DNA of 45,702 bases from an uncultured Erysipelotrichaceae bacterium (GTDB taxonomy: Bacteria; Bacillota_I; Bacilli_A; RF39; UBA660): NCBI GenBank assembly GCA_948444795.1, contig CAOJUX010000007.1:1-45702 (forward strand), given 5' to 3'. Below the pieces are notes generated by a model that ran no database searches, was not told the DNA's origin, and was given only the letters and a program-made list of their open reading frames with translations. Each line of letters begins with the position of its first letter. Within the stretch, counting starts at the first letter, position 1. Shown in pieces: positions 34,207-41,714 of this stretch. A program made the translations under genes and the position numbers.

Positions 34207-34226
34207 GTTTTAAGTAATAAAATATG

Positions 34227-34255
34227 CTGACTTTTTGTTATTATTATTATATAAT
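34227..34255 (+). promoter_or_regulatory. Promoter of the truncated glycine-rich gene
   Basis: CTGACT (34227-34232), 17 bases, TATAAT (34250-34255). Confidence 0.6.
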
Positions 34256-34281
34256 TAGTTTAAGATAATGGTGTATGTTGT

Positions 34282-34743
34282 ATGAAAAATTCAAGCAGTA
34301 AAAATATATGTAAATTTTTTTATATGACTTTAGAGATAGTAATATTTCTAATCCTTTTTTTAATGCCAATTAAAGTAGTAGCAAATGATTCATATGCATT
34401 TTCTTATACTGGAAAATATCAAGAATTTATTGTTCCAAATAATACAAGATATCGTATACAACTTTGGGGAGCCCAAGGTGGAGATTATGATTCTAGTTTC
34501 AGAGGAGGTTTTGGGGGTTATACTGAGGGAGAAATTAATTTACTTAAAGGCACAAAATTATATATTTACGTTGGTGGCCAACCAAGCAGTGATAAAAATA
34601 ATTTATATGGTGGCTGGAATGGTGGTGGAGCTACAGATATTAGAACGGTTCCTACAACTGCAAAAACCACATGGAATTCTAAAGAATCACTTGCATCAAG
34701 AATTATGGTTGCATCAGGTGGAGGGCTAACTGCATACATTTGA
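34282..34743 (+). pseudogene. Truncated exported glycine-rich surface protein
   Basis: A signal peptide (about 15-35), then the start of a glycine-rich beta domain: YTGKYQEFIVPNNTRYRIQL, WGAQGGD, RGGFGGYTEGEI, LYIYVGGQ and GGGATDIRTV. In the surface proteins I know with this domain, RIMVASGGGG leads on into a long Gly-rich region; here translation stops at 153 residues right after ASGGG, in mid-domain. Downstream DNA does not continue the domain, so the gene was cut by a rearrangement. The promoter is still good and a secreted fragment could be made. Confidence 0.65.
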
Positions 34744-35254
34744 CACAACATAAAGAAATTGAAGATTTGCTTTATTTTAAAGGGGTTATTAGCAAATATC
34801 ATATAAAAATAAATGCTATTGATAATATAGATAACTGTGATGTTTTAAAAATTGTACTATCTATATTGAAGTAAAACTATAGTCGTGTTCTTGATATTTA
34901 AGGAATAAAGTAAATAATAAAGAAAAATAATATTAATTGTAAAAAGCAAAAAGAAAAAGACAAAAGATAATACAGTTACAATGACAAAAGAAGATTTAGA
35001 AAAACTAAGAAATTATAAAAAGTCATTTTAAAGATGAATCAGAAAATGTGGATATTTATGATGATGATTGTGACTAAAGATGAAGTTATTGATGCTATTA
35101 GAAGAAAAAAATCCTAAAAAATTAAAAATGTTATTTGCTCAAGAAGAAGCTAACAGGTTAAAAGAAGAACTTAAAAATATGGAAAATGATAATAAATTGT
35201 TATTTATTAGAATAAATGTTATAATTCTATTAGAAAGTAAAAGGAGTATAAAGT
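34744..35254 (+). pseudogene. Decayed DNA with gene fragments
   Basis: No intact gene. Several short frames end in stops: THQ-KEIEDLLYFKGVISKYHI... ending ILK (34744-34874); MTKEDLEKLRNYKK, which continues after a frameshift as SHFKDESENVDIYDDDCD (about 34981-35074); and MKLLMLLEEKNPKKLKMLFA (35080-35274), a Lys/Glu-rich coiled piece without a ribosome site. They look like remnants of two or three genes brought in between nusG and rplK. I cannot name the parent families. Confidence 0.45.
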
Positions 35255-35695
35255 ATGGAAGAAAGAAAACTTAATAAGAAATTTGTTATTTTAATTAGTG
35301 TGATTTTACTTTTATTAGTTGCTATTATAGTTTGCTTAGTAGTGTTTTCATCTTCTAAAAAAAGTAATGAAAAAAGTTTAAATACATCTTTAACAGAAAT
35401 GGGTAGAGATTTTTATGAAAATTTCTATTATGAACAAGTTGGGTCATCAGCGGATGAGCGAACTAATTTGTTATCTAAATTTACTGATATAGGTATAAAA
35501 GTAGATCTTGAAAATTTAGAAAGATATAAAGATGGAGAATTTAAATCTAAAATAAGTGAATTTGTAAATAATAAAACAGATGAAAAATGTAATAAAACTA
35601 ATACTAAAGCTATTATTTATCCAAAGTCACCATATGGAAAAACAGATTATACTATAGAGGTAGTATTAGAATGTGGATTTGACGCAAAGAACTAG
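35255..35695 (+). CDS. Small membrane-anchored protein, unknown
   Basis: A 146-residue protein: short basic start, transmembrane helix (about 10-31), then an extracellular domain with TEMGRDFYENFYYEQVG and two Cys (EKCNKTNTKAIIYPKS and VVLECGFD) likely forming a disulfide. It resembles the small Cys-pair membrane proteins after rplL in this window in layout. AAAAGGAG nine bases upstream supports the start. Function unknown. Confidence 0.6.
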   Translation: MEERKLNKKFVILISVILLLLVAIIVCLVVFSSSKKSNEKSLNTSLTEMGRDFYENFYYEQVGSSADERTNLLSKFTDIGIKVDLENLERYKDGEFKSKISEFVNNKTDEKCNKTNTKAIIYPKSPYGKTDYTIEVVLECGFDAKN

Positions 35696-35713
35696 AGAAA
35701 TCTAGTTTTTTTC
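35690..35713 (+). terminator. Terminator before the rplK promoter
   Basis: AACTAGA (35690-35696), loop GAAA, TCTAGTT (35701-35707), then T. It includes the stop codon of the preceding gene. Confidence 0.85.
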
Positions 35714-35775
35714 TATTATTACTAATGATAAGTGGTGACATTTTAACTAATGATTAACAATTTAAAAATATTTAC

Positions 35776-35804
35776 TTGTATTACATTCATTTTTATGGTA
35801 TTAT
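35776..35804 (+). promoter_or_regulatory. Promoter of rplK-rplA
   Basis: TTGTAT (35776-35781), 17 bases, TATTAT (35799-35804), giving a leader of about 110 bases. Confidence 0.7.
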
Positions 35805-35839
35805 CTTAATGCAAAACGCATAAATTTATGTGTATTGTT

Positions 35840-35890
35840 ATTGCAAGTGGGAGGGAAATGCGGATTTGCCCTAAAAACCACTTACACGGA
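35840..35890 (+). promoter_or_regulatory. Ribosomal protein L1-binding leader of rplK-rplA
   Basis: AAGTGG (35845-35850) pairs with CCACTT (35878-35883), and AGGG (35852-35855) with CCCT (35869-35872), enclosing ATGCGG. This G-rich asymmetric hairpin resembles the L1 site of 23S rRNA and the known L1 autoregulatory site ahead of rplK. It probably lets excess L1 repress the operon. Confidence 0.55.
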
Positions 35891-35920
35891 AAAAATAAAT
35901 TTAAAATGGAGGTGTTTTTC

Positions 35921-36514
35921 GTGGCTAAAGAAGTCGTAAAGAAAATAAAATTACAAATCGAAGCTGGTAAAGCAACGCCTGCTCCACCAGTTGGAACATG
36001 TCTTGGTCCTGCTGGAATTAATATCCAAGATTTTTGTTCGAAATTTAATGAACAAACTCGTGATAAAATGGGCGATGTGCTACCTGTTGAGATTTCAGTA
36101 TATGAAGACAGAAGCTTTGATTTTGTTATAAAAACAGCACCTGCTGGATTCTTACTTAAAAAAGCTGCTAAAATTCAAAAAGGAAGCAAAAAAGGAGCTA
36201 ATGAGATTGTAGCAACAATTTCAAAAGCTGATTTAAAAGCTATAGCAGAAACTAAATTACCAGATTTAAATGCCTATGATGTAGATGCTGCAATGAATAT
36301 TATTGAAGGTACAGCTAGAAATATGGGTATAGCTATTGAAGGTGTTAATGATGCAGAACTTAAAGAACAAGCTCAAGAAGCACAAGTGCATGAAGCTGAA
36401 ATGGCTAAAAAAGATAAAGAACTAGCAGAAATGGAAGAAGAAGCTAAAGAACTTGCAGCAGGAATAACTGAAGTTCCAACAGCTCAAGATGAAGAACAAA
36501 AAGAAGAAGAATAA
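35921..36514 (+). CDS. rplK: 50S ribosomal protein L11 with acidic C-terminal extension
   Basis: L11 binds the GTPase-associated region of 23S rRNA. The start is GTG behind GGAGGTG (35908-35914); upstream in-frame codons cover the L1 leader and are not translated. The N-terminal domain has [17 protein letters not shown] and LGPAGINI, and the C-terminal rRNA-binding domain runs to GIAIEG near residue 141, where L11 normally ends. Here about 55 further residues follow, mostly Glu, Ala, Lys and Gln (ending QDEEQKEEE), probably helical then disordered. The extension is in frame and not a fusion with a known domain. Confidence 0.93.
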   Translation: MAKEVVKKIKLQIEAGKATPAPPVGTCLGPAGINIQDFCSKFNEQTRDKMGDVLPVEISVYEDRSFDFVIKTAPAGFLLKKAAKIQKGSKKGANEIVATISKADLKAIAETKLPDLNAYDVDAAMNIIEGTARNMGIAIEGVNDAELKEQAQEAQVHEAEMAKKDKELAEMEEEAKELAAGITEVPTAQDEEQKEEE

Positions 36515-36570
36515 ATTTAAAATCAAAATAAAATCCGCTAATAAACCACAGTTAGGAGGTAAAGATTTCA

Positions 36571-37269
36571 ATGAAGAAGTTTGGGAAAAAATATGTGGAA
36601 GCTTCTAGTAAATTAGAGAAAAATAAAGAATATGATATTACAGAAGCAATTAAATTAGTTAAAGAAACTTCAATTACTAAATTTGATGGAACAGTTGATG
36701 TTGCTATTAATCTTAATGTAGATGCCAAAAAAGCTGATCAACAATTACGTGGATCACTAGTACTTCCAAATGGTACTGGGAAAACTAAAAAGATTTTAGT
36801 AATTGCTAAAGGTTCTAAAGCAGAAGAAGCAAAAAAAGCTGGAGCTGATTTTGTAGGAGATAAAGATATGATCGATAAAATCCAAAAAGAAAATTGGTTT
36901 GAATATGATGTAATTATCGCAACTCCAGACATGATGCCAGAGCTTGGTAAAATTGGTAAAATTTTAGGTCCTAAAGGGTTAATGCCAAATCCTAAAACTA
37001 ATACTGTTACTATGAATATAGAAGCAGCTATTAATGATGTTAAAAAAGGTATGGTAAGCTTTAAAACTGATACATATGGTAATATTCATAGTGTTATCGG
37101 AAAAGTTTCTTTTGACGAAAAAAAATTAGAAGAGAATCTTACTTATATTATAAGTACTATTTCCAAATTAAAACCATCAAGTGTTAAAGGTAAATTCATT
37201 AATTCAGTATCTATTGCATCAACAATGGGTCCTGGAATTAAATTAAATAAGAATTCTTTTGACATTTAA
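36571..37269 (+). CDS. rplA: 50S ribosomal protein L1
   Basis: Forms the mobile L1 stalk that moves E-site tRNA, and represses its own operon. The 232-residue protein has AIKLVKETSITKFDGTVDVAI, the domain II Rossmann-like part, and the signature KIGKILGPKGLMPNPKTNTV followed by FKTDTYGNIHSVIGKVSF. AGGAGG precedes the ATG at good spacing. The last codons, TTT GAC ATT, contain the -35 box of the rplJ promoter. Confidence 0.97.
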   Translation: MKKFGKKYVEASSKLEKNKEYDITEAIKLVKETSITKFDGTVDVAINLNVDAKKADQQLRGSLVLPNGTGKTKKILVIAKGSKAEEAKKAGADFVGDKDMIDKIQKENWFEYDVIIATPDMMPELGKIGKILGPKGLMPNPKTNTVTMNIEAAINDVKKGMVSFKTDTYGNIHSVIGKVSFDEKKLEENLTYIISTISKLKPSSVKGKFINSVSIASTMGPGIKLNKNSFDI

Positions 37270-37287
37270 TTAATAATTTAATATAAT
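37259..37287 (+). promoter_or_regulatory. Consensus promoter of rplJ-rplL inside the end of rplA
   Basis: TTGACA (37259-37264) and TATAAT (37282-37287) match the SigA consensus fully with a 17-base spacer. The -35 overlaps the last codons of rplA; the predicted start of transcription falls at the first base pair of the L10 leader. Confidence 0.85.
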
Positions 37288-37292
37288 ACATT

Positions 37293-37406
37293 TTAGAAAA
37301 GCAATTAACCAAAGACAGTAGGGGATAGAAAAATCTTAATAATCCTACCGAGGGAAAAACTTAAAACTTTATTTAAGCTCTTTTTCCCTAAAAAGAGCTT
37401 TTCTAA
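37293..37406 (+). ncRNA. L10 leader (ribosomal protein L10(L12)4-binding attenuator)
   Basis: It has the conserved core AACCAAAGACAGTAGG (about 37307-37322) and CCTACCGAGG. TTAGAAAAGC (37293-37302) pairs with GCTTTTCTAA (37397-37406), and AGGGAAAAA (37351-37359) with TTTTTCCCT (37381-37389). These compete with a terminator stem AAGCTCTTTTT/AAAAAGAGCTT. L10-L12 binding should select one fold and so tune rplJ-rplL. Confidence 0.88.
37375..37405 (+). terminator. Attenuator terminator in the L10 leader
   Basis: A perfect 11-bp stem AAGCTCTTTTT (37375-37385) with AAAAAGAGCTT (37390-37400), loop CCCT, followed by TTCT. It is mutually exclusive with the outer leader stem. Confidence 0.75.
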
Positions 37407-37427
37407 TCTATAGAAAGGAAGGATTCT

Positions 37428-37922
37428 ATGGCAAGTAAAAAAGTTTTAGAAGAAAAAAAAGCAGTTGTTTCTGAAATAGTTGATAAAATTAAATCTAGCG
37501 AATCTGTTATAATTTTTGAATACCAAGGATTAACAGTAGATGATTTAAGCACAATTAGAACTAAATTAAGAGAATCAGAATCTGAAGTTAAGATTTATAA
37601 AAATACATTACTCAAAAGAGCATTAGATGAATTAAATATTAATTTAGATGATTTCTTAAATGGGCCAAATGCAATTCTTTTTGGTAAAGATTTATTAGAA
37701 CCGATTAAAGTTATTTCAGAATTTGCAAAAGAACATGAAAAACTTGATATTAGAGTTGGTATCATAAGTGGAGATGTGGCATCTCTTGATACCATTCGCG
37801 AATATGCTAGTATTCCATCAAGAGAAGGTTTACTAACAATGCTTGCAGGTGGTATGATTCAATACGTAAAAGATTTATCAATAGCATTAAACTTGTATGC
37901 TGAAAAATTAGAAGAAAATTAA
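37428..37922 (+). CDS. rplJ: 50S ribosomal protein L10
   Basis: Base of the L12 stalk; with L12 it is also the repressor of this operon. The 164-residue protein has KVLEEKKAVVSEIVDKIKSS, the RNA-binding IFEYQGLTVDDLSTIRTKLR, VKIYKNTLLKRAL, and the C-terminal L12-binding helix (about 140-164). AAAGGAAGG supports the ATG. rplL follows after 15 bases. Confidence 0.97.
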   Translation: MASKKVLEEKKAVVSEIVDKIKSSESVIIFEYQGLTVDDLSTIRTKLRESESEVKIYKNTLLKRALDELNINLDDFLNGPNAILFGKDLLEPIKVISEFAKEHEKLDIRVGIISGDVASLDTIREYASIPSREGLLTMLAGGMIQYVKDLSIALNLYAEKLEEN

Positions 37923-37937
37923 TAGGAGGAAAGAAAA

Positions 37938-38306
37938 ATGGCAAAATTAAAAAAAGAAGATTTTATTAGTGCTTTAAAAGAAATGACTATTCTTGAAGTT
38001 AAAGAATTAGTAGATGCAATGAAAGAAGAATTTGGAGTAGACCCAAGTGCTGTTGCAGTAGCAGCTGCACCAGTTGCTGGAGCAGAAGATGCTGGATCAA
38101 GTACTAAAACAGTAGTACTTAAAAGTGCTGGTGGAAACAAAATTGCTGTTATCAAATTATTAAAAGAAATTACTGGTCTTGGACTTGTAGAAGCTAAAGC
38201 ATTAGCTGATAATGGCGGAAATATTAAAGAAAATATTGCATCTGAAGAAGCTGAAACTATCAAATCTCAACTAGAAGAAGCTGGAGCAGAAATAGAATTA
38301 GCATAA
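37938..38306 (+). CDS. rplL: 50S ribosomal protein L7/L12
   Basis: Stalk protein that recruits translational GTPases. In 122 residues: the dimerising N-terminal helices (about 1-35), an Ala-rich hinge (about 36-55, [13 protein letters not shown]), and the C-terminal domain with [20 protein letters not shown] and the conserved K and G residues of the factor-binding face. AGGAGG precedes the ATG. A terminator follows at once; rpoB is not downstream. Confidence 0.98.
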   Translation: MAKLKKEDFISALKEMTILEVKELVDAMKEEFGVDPSAVAVAAAPVAGAEDAGSSTKTVVLKSAGGNKIAVIKLLKEITGLGLVEAKALADNGGNIKENIASEEAETIKSQLEEAGAEIELA

Positions 38307-38322
38307 TAAAATCATAATTTAG

Positions 38323-38350
38323 ACTCATTACTATATGTAGTGAGTTTTTT
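38323..38350 (+). terminator. Terminator after rplL
   Basis: ACTCATTAC (38323-38331) pairs with GTAGTGAGT (38337-38345, one G-T pair), then TTTTT. Confidence 0.8.
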
Positions 38351-38500
38351 ATTTGTCAAAATTCTATTGCTATCAATCAAATTATAAACAAATAATAGGG
38401 TTTGGTGGTATTCTATCGTGATTTATTTTCTAACTAAATTAACCTCCAAAAAAAGAAAAAAGAGAATTTATGGTGTATATAATAGTATGAGGTAATCTTT

Positions 38501-38820
38501 ATGATTAAAACATAAGAAATAAAAAAATAGGTAAAAATGAACTAATCCCCTTAAGTATTGATTATATATTTACAGGGATATTTAATAATAAAGAAAATAT
38601 GGAATTAATAGAATCATTTGTAGGAGTATTTTTAGAAATAAATCCCAAAGAACTAAAAGGAAAGATAGAAATAATATCAAGAGATTTAGAAATAGAAAAT
38701 AAAAAAGAAAAAAATAATAAAGTAGATCTATTATTAAATTATAAAGGAGAAAAAATAAATACTGTCATTAAAAGAATAGTATTTGTTTGTAAAACAATTT
38801 TGATCTTATTTTTTTATTGA
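38501..38820 (+). pseudogene. Remnant of an Rpn/PD-(D/E)XK nuclease family transposase gene
   Basis: GAGG and an ATG give MIKT followed by a stop, but a shifted frame reads GKNELIPLSIDYIFTGIF, then NNKENMELIESFVGVFLEI and KKEKNNKVDLLLNYKGEKIN. This is the N-terminal pattern of Rpn recombination-promoting nucleases (NELMPLKxDYxFKxIFG...ENxxxLxSFLxxIL...K...LDV). The frame then degenerates into a hydrophobic end after about 70 residues and the catalytic Q-x-K region is missing. Frameshift plus truncation mark it as dead. Confidence 0.65.
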
Positions 38821-38845
38821 ACAAATCAAATCTTTTCGATATAAT
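38817..38845 (+). promoter_or_regulatory. Promoter of the 38866 membrane-protein operon
   Basis: TTGAAC (38817-38822), 17 bases, TATAAT (38840-38845). Confidence 0.7.
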
Positions 38846-38865
38846 TACAATAAGGTGATTGCTAA

Positions 38866-39129
38866 ATGAAAAAAGTAATAATTACACTAATTAAAATATT
38901 AATATTAGCATTTATAGCTATTTGGGCATGTTTAGTAGTTATAGATTATTTCAAAATCACAAAAAATGAACAGCCTTTATTTTGTTTGAGTGAAAAAGTA
39001 AATAATTATTCTGATGGAACAACTTATATTTGTAATGGGCTTGGTTACAAAGGAATTATTTATGATAGAACATGTATTAAATCAACTATGTTTGGGTCAT
39101 TTTTATTAAAAGAAAGACAATGCGGTTAA
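38866..39129 (+). CDS. Small membrane protein with four-Cys exported tail
   Basis: An 87-residue protein: a transmembrane helix (about 5-28), then an extracellular tail with Cys in LFCLSEKV, TYICNGLGYKGIIYD, RTCIK and RQCG, so two disulfides are possible. AAGGTG upstream of the ATG. The next gene starts one base after the stop. I do not recognise a named family; the G-Y-K-G motif between cysteines is also seen in the gene at 39556. Confidence 0.6.
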   Translation: MKKVIITLIKILILAFIAIWACLVVIDYFKITKNEQPLFCLSEKVNNYSDGTTYICNGLGYKGIIYDRTCIKSTMFGSFLLKERQCG

Positions 39130-39130
39130 A

Positions 39131-39556
39131 ATGAAACTAAATAATAAAGGATGGAGTTTAAATTCTATGTTGGTATTATGTGCAATATTATTGTTATTTC
39201 TTGTTATAGCAGCATTTTATAGTGTTCAATTATATAAATCAATGGGTAATAATATAAAATCAAGTATTAATGATACAATTACTCCTAATATAATTGAAGA
39301 AAAAATTAGAAGTAATGCTCTGTTATATTTAGAAAAATATTATGATGAAGAAATAGGGAGTGGTACTATTTCTGTAACTACCAATAATTTATTAAATTAT
39401 AAACTAATAGAAGATAATGATTTAATTATTTCAAATAATGATAAATGTGTGGGCTATGCTCTTTTAAGAAAAGAAAATAACAATATAACATCAGAACCTT
39501 TTATAAAATGTAATGATTATAAAACTATTGGGTTTCAAGAATGGAGAATAGAATAA
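39131..39556 (+). CDS. Prepilin-like membrane protein
   Basis: A 141-residue protein starting MKLNNKGWSLNSML followed by a hydrophobic helix (about 14-34). The N-N-K-G followed by a hydrophobic helix resembles a type IV prepilin leader (usually G-F-T-L-x-E), but lacks Glu5. The exported part has a Cys pair in DKCVGYALLRK and FIKCNDYKTIGF. No prepilin peptidase or pilus ATPase is in the window. The stop overlaps the next start. Confidence 0.55.
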   Translation: MKLNNKGWSLNSMLVLCAILLLFLVIAAFYSVQLYKSMGNNIKSSINDTITPNIIEEKIRSNALLYLEKYYDEEIGSGTISVTTNNLLNYKLIEDNDLIISNNDKCVGYALLRKENNNITSEPFIKCNDYKTIGFQEWRIE

Positions 39557-39906
39557 TGAAAAAAGTTAGTAAATACTATATTGCATGGGCTGTAATGGTA
39601 ATAATAATTTTTGCTTTATTAACTACTTTTGGTTTTATTTATAAAAACAAAAGTAATGACTATAAAAAACTTGAACAAAATATAATTGAAGCAACCCAAA
39701 AATACGTTGATAATAAATTTCTATATCCCGATAAAAATAAAAGTATAAAAATTACTATAAAAGAATTACAAGAAAATAACTTTATTGGTATTCTAAAAAA
39801 AGGAGAAGATGAATGTACTGGTTATGCAATTGTTAAATCATCTGGAACTGCTTATGATTATAAAGGATATATTAAATGTCCTCAATATCAAACTAAAGGA
39901 TATTAA
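39556..39906 (+). CDS. Membrane protein related to the preceding gene
   Basis: A 116-residue protein with an N-terminal helix (about 10-30) and an exported part ending EDECTGYAIVKSSG and KGYIKCPQYQTKGY. The C-x-GYA...(I/F)-K-C-x-x-Y-x-T-x-G pattern is shared with the upstream gene, so the two are probably paralogues acting together. The ATG at 39556 is preferred to 39541 because GGAG lies 39543-39546. Function unknown. Confidence 0.58.
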   Translation: MKKVSKYYIAWAVMVIIIFALLTTFGFIYKNKSNDYKKLEQNIIEATQKYVDNKFLYPDKNKSIKITIKELQENNFIGILKKGEDECTGYAIVKSSGTAYDYKGYIKCPQYQTKGY

Positions 39907-39912
39907 AAAAAA

Positions 39913-39941
39913 TTGACTTTTTCTTAAAATAATGTTATTGT
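39913..39941 (+). promoter_or_regulatory. Promoter of the 39969 gene
   Basis: TTGACT (39913-39918), 17 bases, TATTGT (39936-39941). It rules out the ATG at 39942 as a start. Confidence 0.6.
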
Positions 39942-39968
39942 ATGTCCCAATATGAAAGGGAATTGGTT

Positions 39969-41198
39969 ATGGAAAAAGAAAATTTAAAAGAATTAGAAAT
40001 CGTAGATTTAAATGAAAGAACAGATATTAACGAACAAGCTATAAAAAATGTTAGAAAGGCTAAAAACCAAAGTAAAACATATAGAATAAAAATATTAGCT
40101 ATGGGTTTAACTGCAATAGTAATAGGTATTGGAGCTAAAGTTGGAGTTGATATGTCAACTGATTGGTTCAATTCTAAAACTAAAATTGAAGCTTCTGCAA
40201 ATACAGAATCAACAGAAACATTAGCTATTAAAATAGACACTAATGATGAATTAGTAAGTAAAGAAGAAGAAGTTGATTACGATTTAAGTGATTTTAGTGA
40301 GCTTTTAAATGATCGTTTATTTGCCGACATTATAAAAAATATGTTAGAAAACATGGATAGAAGTAAAGCTAAAGAATATTTAAATGAATATTTGGCTCAA
40401 AGTAATAATAAAACCTTTTCTAATTTATTAATTGATATAGTTGAAAAAGAACAAACAGTTATAGAGAGTATTAAATTAGAAGATATAAAATATTATAATA
40501 ATTTAAATAAAGAAAATAGTATTTTACCAAGGCAAATATGTATATTTGAAAAAGTAGTGAATTATGGAGGATATAATTATTATACTCTTAAAAATAACAG
40601 AAGAAATATATATTTAATAACAAATAGATTTGGTGATATTGTTGTTATGGCATCCTTAGATCAAATTTATAAAGTGGAAAATCAAAAATTAAGTTCTTTT
40701 GAAGATTTATTAAAAAAACAAAAATTAGGACACTTAATTAAAGAAAGTTATACACCTCAAGAATTATACAATGATATTTTATTTAAAATAAATAGCTTAT
40801 TAACTTCAAAAGAAATAGATATTCAAAATATAAAATCAGAAGATACTATTGTTTTAGATACTGAAGGTATACAAACAGATTATCCAGATGATGAAAACCA
40901 ATATGATATTTTTATCAAAATATCTCCTTATCTATTTGCAGAAAATGCTACTGTCTATAAAGATATATTTGATGAAGATAATAAATTGGTTATAGATAGT
41001 GATTACTTTTTTAAATATTATAATACTAATTATTATGATAAAGATAGTACATTTGAAGATGGATATGATTGTATTATAAAGTTACCTGATTTTTTGAAAG
41101 AATTAACTTATGTATGTAAAGAAACTCATAATATTGGAGAATTAAAAAGTATTCATTTTGATATAAATTATAATGAAGAAATAAAAAGAGATAAATAA
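39969..41198 (+). CDS. Membrane-anchored protein of unknown function
   Basis: A 409-residue protein: an acidic then basic cytoplasmic start (about 1-38), one transmembrane helix (about 39-60, ILAMGLTAIVIGIGAKVGV) and a large extracellular region rich in Asp, Glu, Asn and Tyr, with ICIFEKVVNYGGYNYYTL and IYLITNRFGDIVVMASL as the most structured parts. AAGGG eight bases before the ATG supports the start. I do not recognise it. It lies in the accessory stretch between rplL and rpsL. Confidence 0.6.
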   Translation: MEKENLKELEIVDLNERTDINEQAIKNVRKAKNQSKTYRIKILAMGLTAIVIGIGAKVGVDMSTDWFNSKTKIEASANTESTETLAIKIDTNDELVSKEEEVDYDLSDFSELLNDRLFADIIKNMLENMDRSKAKEYLNEYLAQSNNKTFSNLLIDIVEKEQTVIESIKLEDIKYYNNLNKENSILPRQICIFEKVVNYGGYNYYTLKNNRRNIYLITNRFGDIVVMASLDQIYKVENQKLSSFEDLLKKQKLGHLIKESYTPQELYNDILFKINSLLTSKEIDIQNIKSEDTIVLDTEGIQTDYPDDENQYDIFIKISPYLFAENATVYKDIFDEDNKLVIDSDYFFKYYNTNYYDKDSTFEDGYDCIIKLPDFLKELTYVCKETHNIGELKSIHFDINYNEEIKRDK

Positions 41199-41555
41199 AT
41201 GAAAAACAAATATTAGAAATAGTAAAAGAAATTATTAAGATGGAAGATATGGATCTAATTGACAAAGCTATATCTTTGAAAATATTAAAAGATGAGTAGC
41301 CAATTTACTAGATGATGAAAAGAGGCAATTAGTGGCATTAGTTCATGCTGTTGCTTTTCTTGATGATGATACAGTTAAAAATAGTGCTGGACAATTTCTT
41401 AGTTATCCAGAATACTTAGAATTTGAAAAAAAGAAATAGAAGAATCGGAAGAATCTTCATTAGATTATAGTGACAAATTAAGTGAAGACAAATTTCAAGC
41501 TTATTATAATGAGGAATCCAAAGGCATAACAAGAATATTTGGAAAAAACAAATAA
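41199..41555 (+). pseudogene. Broken small gene with at least three frameshifted pieces
   Basis: Three frames together look like one protein of about 115 residues: EKQILEIVKEIIKMED...ILKDE (frame from 41201), then ANLLDDEKRQLVALVHAVAF and GQFLSYPEYLEF, then EESSLDYSDKLSEDKFQAYY ending FGKNK. Each is interrupted by stops. The parent family is unknown; it may once have been translated with the upstream gene. Confidence 0.5.
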
Positions 41556-41589
41556 TTCTTTTTTTATTCTTCAAATTTAATATTTTTTC

Positions 41590-41619
41590 TTGACTAACAT
41601 ATTATATTAGTGATATATT
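41590..41619 (+). promoter_or_regulatory. Promoter of rpsL-rpsG-fusA
   Basis: TTGACT (41590-41595), 18 bases, TATATT (41614-41619) preceded by TG as an extended -10. Confidence 0.65.
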
Positions 41620-41635
41620 ATTTGTGAATTTTAAA

Positions 41636-41700
41636 TATGGTTCTAATTCCTTTAGAACCTTATAAAATTAAATCAATGATACACCAGGATGTGTGTAAAT
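41636..41700 (+). promoter_or_regulatory. Structured leader of rpsL
   Basis: GGTTCTAA (41639-41646) pairs with TTTAGAACC (41651-41659), and ACAC-CAGGAT-GTGT (about 41682-41695) forms a second small hairpin just before the ribosome site. The CACCAGGATGTGTG block resembles sequences ahead of rpsL in other Bacillota, suggesting ribosomal-protein feedback; this is an inference from memory. Confidence 0.45.
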
Positions 41701-41714
41701 GAGAGGAGGATAAA

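Noticed and set aside
34385-34729. 114-codon frame inside the glycine-rich gene
   Set aside because: A shifted frame of the Gly-rich coding region; no promoter or ribosome site of its own.
35080-35274. 64-codon frame as a real gene
   Set aside because: No ribosome site, low-complexity Lys/Glu/Leu composition, overlap with the start of the 35255 gene, and surrounded by broken fragments.
38599-38820. 73-codon gene starting at MELIESF
   Set aside because: Similarity extends upstream in frame to 38516 without a start codon; it is the middle of a frameshifted Rpn-type gene.
39942-39968. Upstream ATG (MSQYEREL...) as the start of the 39969 gene
   Set aside because: It begins immediately after the -10 box, before or at the expected transcription start, whereas AAGGG precedes the ATG at 39969 at correct spacing.
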